DNA from: Flavobacteriia bacterium
GTDB lineage: Bacteria; Bacteroidota; Bacteroidia; Flavobacteriales; Flavobacteriaceae
DNA: 12,924 nt
Reading direction: 5' to 3'
Assembly (NCBI GenBank): GCA_030626085.1
Contig: DAOUPQ010000035.1
Location: 1-12,924, forward strand
The notes under the pieces are model-generated. The model was not told where the DNA came from, made no database searches, and saw only the letters and a program-made list of their open reading frames with translations. Each line of letters begins with the position of its first letter. Position 1 is the first letter of the stretch. Below, piece by piece: positions 1 through 7,053 of this stretch. Position numbers and translations under genes: made by a program.

Positions 1-1818
1 AAAACCCCCATATTCAGCATCATTCTGTAAATAAAATTCCGATAATAACGGATTATAAGCATTCATATAATACTTACTAAAATAGGTAAATGTTATTCCG
101 GTTTGTAGATGTAAAGCATCTCCTTTAAAAATACGATCTTGAAAATAAAATGAATTTCGGGTAATAAAATCGGAAACTCTAAAAACATCACTTCCACTAG
201 AAACATTTTGATAAATAAAAGCATTATCCAAAGCAAATTTTCCAAATTTAAACTCCTTACTAATTTTAACTTTTAAATAATTAACGGTTTCATTTGATTG
301 AAAAGGTTTTGCTTGACTTTGACCATCAGGAAGTTTAAAATAGCTGTAATTATTGATTGAAGTTATTTGAGCCGATGCATTTATCAATTTGTTTGAATTG
401 ATTGCCAAATAAAAACTACTGGTTTGTTCGTCTTTAAAGTCGTTTTGCCAGTTATAGCTTTTATAATCACTCTGAAAAAGTAAAAAATTAAAATTTGGTG
501 ATCTTGTATTTGTAAAAGCGCCCGCTTCAATTGATGTTATACTGTCAATTCTATAAGATGCATTTGCCGAAATATTATTACCATTTAAATTACCCGATAA
601 AATTGTTGATGCCTTGGCATGTAAGTTAAATCTCTTCAAGTCAGTTTGCCATTCAACACCTGCAGCTATCAGGTTTCCATCTAATTTTGAATCGATTACT
701 CCATCATCACTAATTAACATACTCTTATAACTATAAGAATAATCAAAATCGCTAACATTCACTTTAAAATTACCTAAAATATAAGGAGAATTAAAGTTGA
801 TATATATTTCATTATACATTTTTGAATACTTAGCATCATCCTTTATTGGAGAAACAAAAGCTTGTCCAAAAAAAGGATTTGCGGCATTTTCTTCAAATTC
901 ATAATGTTTTCGTTCATAATTAAAAATATGTCCAATTTTAAAATTGGATAATTTTCTGGTTTTAACAGAATCTTTTTCCTGCCAAAGTTTGTAATAATGA
1001 TCAAAATAATATCGATTTCCTCGTAATAGATTTCCAGCATCGGTCAAATTTGTAACCAGTCTTGCACGGTCTTTAAAATTTTCTGAGCCACTTTCAAAAT
1101 TATTAATTGATTCCTGAGTTAAACCTCCATTTTCTTCATTATTGATATCTTGTGCCGCTATATGTGTACGAACAAAATATCTTTCATCTTTAGTATTATA
1201 ACTCATCGTAATCCTCAAATTACCATGATCACTCAAAATATGCCGGTAATTTCCTAGAGATCGTAAACCTTTAAAAGCAATAGAAGCGTTAAACTGTTTT
1301 GACATATTAAAAGTAAACATCCCTTCCATCACCTGACCTTGTTCCATACCGGTTCTGTATGTTAATACGGTTGTTGGTGTTGGAACCTGAAAATAATTAA
1401 TATCTTTAACTTCATAATAACTATGATGTTTAGCTCTTGCACCAATACTTGGATATATTGAAAGGTTATTGAATGTATAGGCTAAATTATTAAAGGTCTG
1501 ACCTTGATTTTGAAAAGCCAATAATTCTAAATTATCTTTTCTTATAAAATTAAATTTATAGTATTTGGCTAAACTCAATGTTGTATCAATATACGTAGTA
1601 TCAGTAGTGTACGATATAATCTTATAATCTGCATAATGTGTTTTACCACTTAATTTTACATCAATTTCTTTGGTAAATACACGTGTTGAATCATCAGGAT
1701 TCTCCAAAAACCTATTGTCCAAATTAGGAGATCTATTTATAGGATTCCTTGGATCAATTTGCGCTAATGCAGAAAAAGCAAATAATAATAAAAAAATTAC
1801 TGTAAGTATTCTAAGCAT
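1..1818 (-). CDS. putative porin (Bacteroidota outer-membrane beta-barrel), C-terminus outside the window
   Basis: This is an uninterrupted frame of 606 codons running off the left edge, so the C-terminus is missing. The ATG at 1818-1816 is followed by a clear Sec signal peptide: basic start MLR, hydrophobic residues 4-18, and an ALA|Q cleavage site after residue 19. The mature part is rich in aromatic, polar and alternating residues (NFKIGHIFNYERKHYEF, GNRYYFDHYYKLWQEK), as expected for amphipathic outer-membrane beta strands. It resembles the family annotated 'putative porin' in Bacteroidota (Pfam Porin_10 by recollection), whose members are usually somewhat over 600 residues, so perhaps 40-70 residues are missing. 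A role as a diffusion channel is inferred from the family name; no substrate can be read from the sequence. It is transcribed divergently from rnhB with its own TAnnTTTG-type promoter 20 bp upstream. No frameshift was seen on translating the whole segment. Confidence 0.85.
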   Translation of the reverse strand, partial: MLRILTVIFLLLFAFSALAQIDPRNPINRSPNLDNRFLENPDDSTRVFTKEIDVKLSGKTHYADYKIISYTTDTTYIDTTLSLAKYYKFNFIRKDNLELLAFQNQGQTFNNLAYTFNNLSIYPSIGARAKHHSYYEVKDINYFQVPTPTTVLTYRTGMEQGQVMEGMFTFNMSKQFNASIAFKGLRSLGNYRHILSDHGNLRITMSYNTKDERYFVRTHIAAQDINNEENGGLTQESINNFESGSENFKDRARLVTNLTDAGNLLRGNRYYFDHYYKLWQEKDSVKTRKLSNFKIGHIFNYERKHYEFEENAANPFFGQAFVSPIKDDAKYSKMYNEIYINFNSPYILGNFKVNVSDFDYSYSYKSMLISDDGVIDSKLDGNLIAAGVEWQTDLKRFNLHAKASTILSGNLNGNNISANASYRIDSITSIEAGAFTNTRSPNFNFLLFQSDYKSYNWQNDFKDEQTSSFYLAINSNKLINASAQITSINNYSYFKLPDGQSQAKPFQSNETVNYLKVKISKEFKFGKFALDNAFIYQNVSSGSDVFRVSDFITRNSFYFQDRIFKGDALHLQTGITFTYFSKYYMNAYNPLLSEFYLQNDAEYGGF

Positions 1819-1837
1819 AAATATTTTTAATTGACGA

Positions 1838-1845
1838 CAAAGGTA
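1838..1845 (-). promoter_or_regulatory. predicted -7 element (TACCTTTG) for the porin gene
   Basis: The minus strand reads TACCTTTG here, a full match to the Bacteroidota sigma factor -7 consensus TAnnTTTG. It would give a leader of about 15 nt before the porin ATG at 1818. No clear TTTG -33 partner sits at the expected 19-20 nt spacing, only T-rich sequence. Confidence 0.5.
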
Positions 1846-1900
1846 AAATAATTGTGTAAATAAAATTAAAGAATTTACAAGTACAATTGTATCAAATTAT

Positions 1901-1908
1901 TATTTTTG
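1901..1908 (+). promoter_or_regulatory. predicted -7 element (TATTTTTG) for rnhB
   Basis: TATTTTTG is a full match to TAnnTTTG. It lies 17 bp before the ATG at 1926, implying a leader of roughly 12 nt. It also argues against the in-frame upstream TTG at 1887, which would lie outside the transcript. The -33 element is weak. Confidence 0.5.
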
Positions 1909-1925
1909 ATATTTGTTTAATAATT

Positions 1926-2528
1926 ATGCTAAAACAAAACTTTTCATCTTATAAACTTGAAGCAGGAACAGACGAAGCAGGAAGAGGTTGTCTTGCCGGG
2001 CCCGTTGTTGCAGCAGCTGTAATTTTACCAAGAAATTTTAAGCATGATTTGTTAAACGACTCCAAGCAACTTACCGAAAAACAACGACAATTATTGAAAC
2101 CAATTATTATTAAAGAAGCTTTAGCCTATGGAGTTGCCTTTGTTTATCAGGAAAAGATCGATGAAATAAATATCTTGAACGCCTCAATTTTAGCAATGCA
2201 TCAATCAATTAAAATGCTCAAAATAAAACCGGAATATATTATTGTTGACGGAAATAGATTTAAACAATATAAAAATATTGAACACAAAACAATCATTAAA
2301 GGAGATAGTAAATATTTGAGTATTGCAGCAGCTTCTGTTTTAGCAAAAACTTATCGTGATGCTTATATGGAAAAGATTCATGATGAGTTTCCTGAATACA
2401 ATTGGAAACAAAATAAAGGATACCCAACCCAACAACACAGACAAGTAATAATTCATTCAGGAATAACAAACTACCATCGAAGATCTTTTAAGTTGTTTCC
2501 TGAACAGTATAAATTGGAGTTTGAATGA
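1926..2528 (+). CDS. rnhB: ribonuclease HII
   Basis: This 200-residue protein has the full RNase HII signature. It would act in the cytoplasm, cutting the RNA strand of RNA/DNA hybrids and starting removal of single ribonucleotides misincorporated into DNA. The four acidic catalytic residues of the family are visible: D16 and E17 in the N-terminal TDEAGRG motif, D108 in IIVDGN, and D145 in SVLAKTYRD. The DSKQL motif (45-49) and the GDSKYLSIAAAS stretch (126-137) are also typical. Length is normal for the family. I chose ATG 1926 over the in-frame TTG at 1887. The extra 13 residues would be an unrelated hydrophobic stretch, and a -7 promoter box lies between the two sites. The gene stands alone on this strand, divergent from the porin and convergent with the permease gene, whose stop is 5 nt away. 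Confidence 0.96.
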   Translation: MLKQNFSSYKLEAGTDEAGRGCLAGPVVAAAVILPRNFKHDLLNDSKQLTEKQRQLLKPIIIKEALAYGVAFVYQEKIDEINILNASILAMHQSIKMLKIKPEYIIVDGNRFKQYKNIEHKTIIKGDSKYLSIAAASVLAKTYRDAYMEKIHDEFPEYNWKQNKGYPTQQHRQVIIHSGITNYHRRSFKLFPEQYKLEFE

Positions 2529-2551
2529 TAAATCTACTCCACCAACTTTTT
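2515..2551 (+). terminator. possible weak terminator overlapping the rnhB 3' end
   Basis: An inverted repeat, TGGAGT (2515-2520) and ACTCCA (2536-2541), encloses a 15-nt loop that contains the rnhB stop codon. A run of five T follows at 2547-2551. The stem is only 6 bp and the T run starts 5 nt after it, so this is a weak prediction. A second small dyad (CTGGC 2565-2569 with GCCAG 2580-2584) lies further on, inside the convergent gene. Confidence 0.3.
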
Positions 2552-3733
2552 ACTGATCCGTGCACTGGCAATTTTTGCAGCCAGATAACCTAAAATAACT
2601 ATGGTTAAGACAACAACCAAAACATTGGTAAAATGAAACTCAACAGGATATGCCAAATTCTTAGTAATCATTATTAGTCCGTATTTTTTTTGTAATAACA
2701 CAAAAGGAATGGCAATTAACAAACCAATCACCAGGCCAAACAAGGTTAATAAAAATCCTTGTAGTACGAATATTTTTCTTATTTCTCTGATATCAGCGCC
2801 CAAATGAAAAAGTGTTTTTAAATTATTGCGTTTATCTATGATCATCATTACAATGGCACCAATTACATTAAATAATGCAATTATTAAGATCAACGTAAAA
2901 ACCAGATAAGAAGCCAAATTCTCAGTATTGAGCATTTTATAAAACACCGAATTTAATTGTTCGCGAGTTTGCACTCTATATTGATCTCCTAATTTGGTTT
3001 GCAATTGATTTTGAACTTCTTTGCTATAATCATCATCACTTAGCTTAATTTCAATTCCGGTGATTTGATTAGGTTTATAGTCTAATAAATCTTCTGTCAA
3101 ACTTAAATTAGCAAAAACATATTTTTTATCAAGATCATCAGTAAGTTTATAAATACCAATAGGTTGTGTCTTTAAACTTTTAAAAGCGGTTTTGGGATTG
3201 GTGATATAACCTTTTCCGGGTTTTGGTACAAATATCTTAAGCGGATCTAAAAAATCATAAGCACCAACCGAAAGTATATTTGATATTCCACTACCTACAA
3301 CAACAGTGTGTTTTGCTGTATAATTTACCCATTCTCCAAAATATACCGCCGTATCTATTCTATTGACAAATAAGTAATTTGAATCAACGCCTTTAATAAC
3401 AGCAATATGCGATTTGTCTCTGTAATTAAAAAAGGCTCTTTCTTCAATTACTTTAGAATAATTAGCAATTTTTTCATTGACCAAAGCTTTTTCAATAGCA
3501 TCATTAAACAAAAAAGATTTTCCTTTTACAGCACTTACTTTTAGATCGGGATCAGCGATTCTGATAAAACTTAAACTAAAATTCTTTAAACCGGAAAATA
3601 CTGATAAAACAACAAAAAGAGCTATTGTACTCACAATAACACCTAAAGTTGCAATTAGAGTAATGATGTTTATTGCATTATTACTGCTTTTAGAAATCAA
3701 ATACCTTTTAGCTATGTACAGTGGGAAATTCAA
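2534..3733 (-). CDS. FtsX-like ABC transporter permease, LolC/LolE-type
   Basis: The protein has 399 residues with the layout of lipoprotein-releasing system permeases. There is one N-terminal membrane helix (about 21-48), a large periplasmic domain (about 50-270, MacB core-like), and three C-terminal helices (about 272-298, 323-346, 368-389). The N-terminus FPLYIAKRYL followed by SKSSNNAINII is characteristic of this family in Flavobacteriia. By homology it would work with a LolD-type ATPase to pull lipoproteins from the inner membrane; no ATPase gene lies in this window. The start is TTG (3733-3731), one base after the rbfA stop. No ATG gives the conserved N-terminus, so the rare start looks real. 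The gene is probably co-transcribed with rbfA. Whether it is LolC, LolE or another export permease cannot be settled from sequence alone. Confidence 0.88.
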   Translation of the reverse strand: MNFPLYIAKRYLISKSSNNAINIITLIATLGVIVSTIALFVVLSVFSGLKNFSLSFIRIADPDLKVSAVKGKSFLFNDAIEKALVNEKIANYSKVIEERAFFNYRDKSHIAVIKGVDSNYLFVNRIDTAVYFGEWVNYTAKHTVVVGSGISNILSVGAYDFLDPLKIFVPKPGKGYITNPKTAFKSLKTQPIGIYKLTDDLDKKYVFANLSLTEDLLDYKPNQITGIEIKLSDDDYSKEVQNQLQTKLGDQYRVQTREQLNSVFYKMLNTENLASYLVFTLILIIALFNVIGAIVMMIIDKRNNLKTLFHLGADIREIRKIFVLQGFLLTLFGLVIGLLIAIPFVLLQKKYGLIMITKNLAYPVEFHFTNVLVVVLTIVILGYLAAKIASARISKKLVE

Positions 3734-3734
3734 C

Positions 3735-4124
3735 TTATTTCTTTTTCTTTTCTGATAAGATCTCAGGGTTTAGAATTGGATTTTCTTTATTTTTTAATGC
3801 TGCATCAATATTATCTATATAATCTAATGAATCGTCAATATAAAAAGTCAGGTCGGGCATTTTTCGCATTTGATGCCTCATCCTTTGGGCTAATTGGTGT
3901 TTAATTTTTGACGAATCTGAAACAATTTCCTTAAAAATAGCGTCTCTTTTATTCGAGGGAAAAACACTCAAATAAACTTTAGCTTCATTTAGATCAGGTG
4001 TAACTTTAACTTTAGTTACCGATATTATTACTCCCTTCAATTTTTCCTGAGTACTTATTCTAAGAACATCTGCAAGTTCTTCCTGTAAAACTCCAGCTAT
4101 TTTTTTTTGTCTATTTGTTTCCAT
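3735..4124 (-). CDS. rbfA: 30S ribosome-binding factor RbfA
   Basis: This 129-residue protein matches RbfA, the KH-fold factor that binds the 30S subunit during late 16S rRNA maturation and cold adaptation. Visible family features are the N-terminal helix with METNRQKKIAGVLQEEL, the strand segment VTPDLNEAKVYLSVFP (about 41-56), and MRKMPDLTFYIDDSLDY (about 86-102), which carries the conserved P-D/E-L-x-F segment. The C-terminal tail is lysine-rich (EKKKK). Length is normal for the family. The permease gene follows after a single base, giving a two-gene unit. The ATG at 4124 is only 5 nt from a TATTTTTG promoter-like box, so the transcript may be almost leaderless. No other Met near the N-terminus would preserve the family's start. 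Confidence 0.94.
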   Translation of the reverse strand: METNRQKKIAGVLQEELADVLRISTQEKLKGVIISVTKVKVTPDLNEAKVYLSVFPSNKRDAIFKEIVSDSSKIKHQLAQRMRHQMRKMPDLTFYIDDSLDYIDNIDAALKNKENPILNPEILSEKKKK

Positions 4125-4129
4125 AAATG

Positions 4130-4137
4130 CAAAAATA
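4130..4137 (-). promoter_or_regulatory. possible -7 element (TATTTTTG) for rbfA
   Basis: The minus strand reads TATTTTTG, a full consensus match, but it ends only 5 nt before the rbfA ATG. If used, the mRNA would be leaderless or nearly so. The -33 region is not TTTG-like, so a promoter further upstream in this AT-rich gap is also possible. Confidence 0.3.
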
Positions 4138-4319
4138 AGCTTTAAATATTTTATATAATATCTATTTATAAATAAAAAATATTAGGTAAGTCAAACTCAC
4201 GTTTTTAAGCTATCTACTAACAACAAAATCTCAAAAATGAGTTTCAAAACTAAATTTGTCTTTTTTATATACTCAAAATTGACACTGATGTATTAATTAA
4301 ATTTTGTCGATATGTTTAG

Positions 4320-4350
4320 TTTGCAAAATGAATTGAATTAAGTACCTTGC
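4320..4350 (+). promoter_or_regulatory. possible ftsX operon promoter
   Basis: TTTG at 4320-4323 is followed after exactly 19 nt by TACCTTGC (4343-4350), which matches TAnnTTTG except at its last two positions. The spacing is ideal for a Bacteroidota -33/-7 pair. It would give a leader of about 17 nt before the ATG at 4374. The in-frame TTG at 4347 lies inside the -7 box, so it is not a likely start. Confidence 0.4.
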
Positions 4351-4373
4351 AAATCGAAATTTTGACTAAAAAT

Positions 4374-5252
4374 ATGAGTAAATCTTTTGAAAAATACCAC
4401 AAACGCCGTTTGCGTTCTTCGTATATTTCAGTTATCATCAGTATTGCTTTGGTATTATTTTTATTAGGATTACTGGGATTATTAGTGCTCAACACTAAAA
4501 AAGTTGCCAATCATTTTAAAGAACAGGCTGCCATTACACTTTTTATAAAGAATGATGTAAAAAAAGAAGGAATTGATAAATTACAAGCTTCAATTGATAA
4601 AGAACCTTTTACAAAAAGTACAAGGTTTATATCTAAAGACGAAGCCGCTGAAATTTATAAAAAAGAAAATGGTGAAGATTTTATGAATTTCTTAGGCTAT
4701 AATCCATTACAAAATGCAATTGACATCAATGTAAAAGCTGATTTTGTGACTCCTGAACAAATGGATGAAATTGAAAATATTTATATCAGCAACCAATTTG
4801 TTTCTGAAGTTTCTTATGACAAACCTTTAATTGATCTTCTTACAAAAAATGTAAAGCGAATTAGTTTTTTTATCTTGATTTTTAGCACTTTATCTACACT
4901 AATTGTTATCGTTTTGATCAATAGTTCTTTGCGCTTATCAGTTTATTCAAAACGTTTTACTATTAAAACCATGCAAATGGTAGGCGCTACAAAAAGTTTT
5001 ATAAGAAAGCCTTTTATTTGGAGAAGCATTAAACTTGGAATGATCGGTGCATTTGTTGCTTTATTAGGTTTGAGTGGAGTAGTATATTATATCCATAAAA
5101 ATTATCCTGAGTTTAATTTTATCAATGACAAATTACAGATCTTAAGTTTGTTTGGGGGTATTTTCTTTATTGGTATTTTGATCACCTGGTTGAGTACCTT
5201 TTTTGCGACACAAAGGTTTTTAAATTTACAAACCGACGAGTTGTATTACTAA
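4374..5252 (+). CDS. ftsX: cell division protein FtsX (ABC transporter permease component)
   Basis: The protein has 292 residues with FtsX topology: a basic cytoplasmic start (KYHKRRLRSSY), TM1 about 18-39, an extracytoplasmic domain about 40-160, and TM2-TM4 at about 163-185, 219-241 and 257-279. The signature MQMVGATKSFIRKPF lies at about 200-214, in the cytoplasmic loop expected to contact the ATPase, and the ectodomain carries FLGYNPLQNAIDINV. By family, FtsEX couples ATP hydrolysis to activation of peptidoglycan hydrolases at the septum. No ftsE is present here, so the partner must be encoded elsewhere. I chose ATG 4374 because it gives the typical MSKSFEKYHKRR start; the upstream TTG sits in a promoter-like element. 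It is the first gene of an operon with DUF3098, uppP and truB. Confidence 0.93.
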   Translation: MSKSFEKYHKRRLRSSYISVIISIALVLFLLGLLGLLVLNTKKVANHFKEQAAITLFIKNDVKKEGIDKLQASIDKEPFTKSTRFISKDEAAEIYKKENGEDFMNFLGYNPLQNAIDINVKADFVTPEQMDEIENIYISNQFVSEVSYDKPLIDLLTKNVKRISFFILIFSTLSTLIVIVLINSSLRLSVYSKRFTIKTMQMVGATKSFIRKPFIWRSIKLGMIGAFVALLGLSGVVYYIHKNYPEFNFINDKLQILSLFGGIFFIGILITWLSTFFATQRFLNLQTDELYY

Positions 5253-5262
5253 ATTTAATTAT

Positions 5263-5520
5263 ATGGTAAAGAAAAAAATTATAAAACGAGAGGGCGAATT
5301 CTTATTCGGTAAAAAAAATTATATAATAATGATTATAGGTGTAGTTATTATTTTGATTGGATTTGCCTTAATGAATGGCGGCGGCAGTGATGATCCTGCA
5401 ATTTTTAATAAAGATATTTACAATTTTCAAAGAATCAGATTAGCACCAACAATAGTACTTATTGGCCTTGCAGTAGAAATATATGCCATTTTTGCAAATC
5501 CAATTAAAAAAATAAGATAG
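5263..5520 (+). CDS. DUF3098 family two-helix membrane protein
   Basis: This small protein of 85 residues has a lysine-rich N-terminus (VKKKIIKRE). One membrane helix lies at about 19-37 and a second at about 59-78. Between them is a short loop with GGGSDDPAIFNKDIYNFQRIRLAP. Both the layout and this loop match the DUF3098 family of Bacteroidota, which has no established function. Both termini are predicted in the cytoplasm, leaving the loop outside. The gene starts 10 nt after ftsX and is followed 40 nt later by uppP. This context suggests a role in envelope growth or division, perhaps as a partner of FtsX or UppP, but that is inference from position only. Confidence 0.88.
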   Translation: MVKKKIIKREGEFLFGKKNYIIMIIGVVIILIGFALMNGGGSDDPAIFNKDIYNFQRIRLAPTIVLIGLAVEIYAIFANPIKKIR

Positions 5521-5560
5521 AATAATTGTTAATTCAACGTTACTTTTCAACACTAATCTT

Positions 5561-6355
5561 ATGAGTTTATTAGAAGCAATTATTCTTGGAATAGTTCAGG
5601 GTTTAACTGAGTTTTTACCTGTTTCATCAAGTGGACATTTAGAACTGGGAAAAGCACTTTTTGGCGAAAAATTGGTAGCTGAAGATAGCTTGACTTTTAC
5701 AGTTGTCTTGCATTTTGCAACAGCCCTTAGCACCATGGTTGTTTTTAGAAAAGAAGTTATTACGATTATTAAAGGGTTATTTCAGTTTCAATGGAATGAA
5801 GAACTCGAATTTTCATTAAAAATTATCATATCAATGATTCCTGCTGTGATAATCGGTTTATTTTTTGAAGATGAATTAGAACAACTATTTGGTGGGAAAA
5901 TTTTATTTGTTGGTATTATGTTACTAGTTACAGCATTTCTTTTATTACTTGCAGATAAGGCTAAAAATACCGATAAAAAAGTAACATACAAAAAATCATT
6001 TATTATTGGGATAGCTCAGGCAATAGCTATGTTGCCTGGGATTTCGCGTTCAGGAGCAACTATTTCAGCTTCGGTATTACTAGGAGTTGACAGAACAAAA
6101 GCAGCACGATTTTCATTTTTAATGGTCGTTCCTTTGATTTTTGGTAAAGTTGCCAAAGATTTTATGAGTGGTGAGATAAGTTTTCAAAACGAACAATTTG
6201 GTGTAATGAGTGCAGGTTTTATAGCGGCATTTATTTCTGGACTTTTTGCTTGTAATTGGATGATCTCACTGGTAAAAAGAAGTAAACTTTCTTACTTTGC
6301 AATTTATTGTATAATTGTAGGTCTAATCGCAATTACCTATGCTTTAATGAATTAA
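5561..6355 (+). CDS. uppP: undecaprenyl-diphosphate phosphatase (UppP/BacA)
   Basis: This integral membrane protein of 264 residues removes a phosphate from undecaprenyl diphosphate, recycling the lipid carrier for peptidoglycan and other envelope polymers. It is the family linked to bacitracin resistance. Both signature motifs are present: TEFLPVSSSGHL (about 16-27), with E17, S22-S24 and H26, and LPGISRSGATIS (about 158-169), with the key R163. VVLHFATALST (about 48-58) is also typical. Many hydrophobic segments span the chain. Where E. coli has a first glutamate in the EGLTEF motif, this protein has Gln (Q13 in VQGLTEF), a variant I recall in many family members. The stop codon directly abuts the truB start, so the two are very likely translationally coupled. 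The 40-nt gap before it has no strong promoter. Confidence 0.96.
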   Translation: MSLLEAIILGIVQGLTEFLPVSSSGHLELGKALFGEKLVAEDSLTFTVVLHFATALSTMVVFRKEVITIIKGLFQFQWNEELEFSLKIIISMIPAVIIGLFFEDELEQLFGGKILFVGIMLLVTAFLLLLADKAKNTDKKVTYKKSFIIGIAQAIAMLPGISRSGATISASVLLGVDRTKAARFSFLMVVPLIFGKVAKDFMSGEISFQNEQFGVMSAGFIAAFISGLFACNWMISLVKRSKLSYFAIYCIIVGLIAITYALMN

Positions 6356-7051
6356 ATGAAATTTGAAGATTTTCAAAACGGTCAGATTATCTTAATTGAT
6401 AAACCTTTGCAATGGACATCCTTTCAGGTTGTAAAAAAATTGAGAGGGGCAATTCAAAAATACTTCAATATTAAAAAAATTAAGGTTGGTCATGCCGGAA
6501 CTCTTGATCCTTTAGCAACAGGTCTGTTAGTGATTTGTACCGGAAAATTTACCAAAAATATTAATCAACTTCAAGCAGAAACTAAAGAATATACAGGAAC
6601 AATTACCCTTGGTGCAACAACACCTTCTTACGATCTTGAAACTGAGATAAACCAAACTTTTACAATAGATCATATCACAACAGAAAAAATAAATTCAATA
6701 ACTAAAATTTTTATTGGCGAAATTGACCAGTATCCTCCCTTGTTTTCTGCAATTAAAAAAGATGGTATTAGGTTATATGAATTGGCCAGAAAAGGCGAAA
6801 CAACAGAGATCAAATCAAGAAAGATAAATATTTACGATTTTAAAATTACTAATATCGTCTTGCCTAATGTTGATTTTAAAGTAGTTTGTGGTAAAGGAAC
6901 TTATATTCGTTCATTGGCAAATGACTTTGGCAAAGCATTAAATTCAGGGGCATATTTATCTGCATTAAGAAGAACAAAAAGTGGAGATTTTGATGTTGAA
7001 AATGCTATATCTCCAGAGAAATATGTGAAAGAGCTATTTAACCTTTCATAA
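6356..7051 (+). CDS. truB: tRNA pseudouridine(55) synthase TruB
   Basis: The protein has 231 residues and the TruB catalytic domain. It makes pseudouridine 55 in the T-psi-C arm of most tRNAs. The catalytic aspartate is D51 in VGHAGTLDPLATGLL (about 44-58). Other family features are LIDKPLQWTSFQVV (about 13-26), TKEYTGTITLGATTPSYD (about 76-93), YPPLFSAIKKDGIRLYELAR (about 126-145) and GKGTYIRSLANDFG (about 179-192). It is shorter than the E. coli protein (about 314 residues) because there is no C-terminal PUA-type domain, which I recall as usual in Bacteroidota. The ATG follows the uppP stop with no gap, so it is the last gene of the ftsX operon. Its stop lies 2 nt from that of the convergent gene. 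Confidence 0.96.
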   Translation: MKFEDFQNGQIILIDKPLQWTSFQVVKKLRGAIQKYFNIKKIKVGHAGTLDPLATGLLVICTGKFTKNINQLQAETKEYTGTITLGATTPSYDLETEINQTFTIDHITTEKINSITKIFIGEIDQYPPLFSAIKKDGIRLYELARKGETTEIKSRKINIYDFKITNIVLPNVDFKVVCGKGTYIRSLANDFGKALNSGAYLSALRRTKSGDFDVENAISPEKYVKELFNLS

Positions 7052-7053
7052 TT

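Larger units (their letters stand above)
4125..4373. other. divergent intergenic region between rbfA and ftsX
   Basis: This 249-nt AT-rich gap is the longest non-coding stretch in the window and must hold the promoters of both flanking operons. It contains an inverted repeat AAACTCA (4193-4199) / TGAGTTT (4238-4244) and an imperfect dyad with arms at about 4295-4306 and 4324-4334. I see no tRNA fold, conserved riboswitch core or plausible small ORF. The dyads could be operators or chance in AT-rich DNA. Confidence 0.5.

Noticed and set aside
843..1040. Minus-strand 65-codon open frame inside the porin gene
   Set aside because: It is out of frame with the continuous porin reading frame and has Ile/Leu-rich low-complexity content typical of AT-rich shadow frames.
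1887..1925. Upstream in-frame TTG start for ribonuclease HII
   Set aside because: It adds 13 residues foreign to the family and lies upstream of the TATTTTTG promoter box. ATG 1926 gives a normal N-terminus.
3477..3755. Plus-strand open frame of 92 codons antisense to the permease and rbfA genes
   Set aside because: It lies opposite well-supported coding sequence, resembles no family and has no promoter-like context.
4347..4373. Upstream in-frame TTG start for FtsX
   Set aside because: The TTG falls inside a promoter-like -7 element, and ATG 4374 gives the typical FtsX start.
5541..5548. TACTTTTC as an internal promoter for uppP
   Set aside because: It is one base off the -7 consensus with no suitable -33 element. 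The tight gene spacing favours read-through from ftsX.
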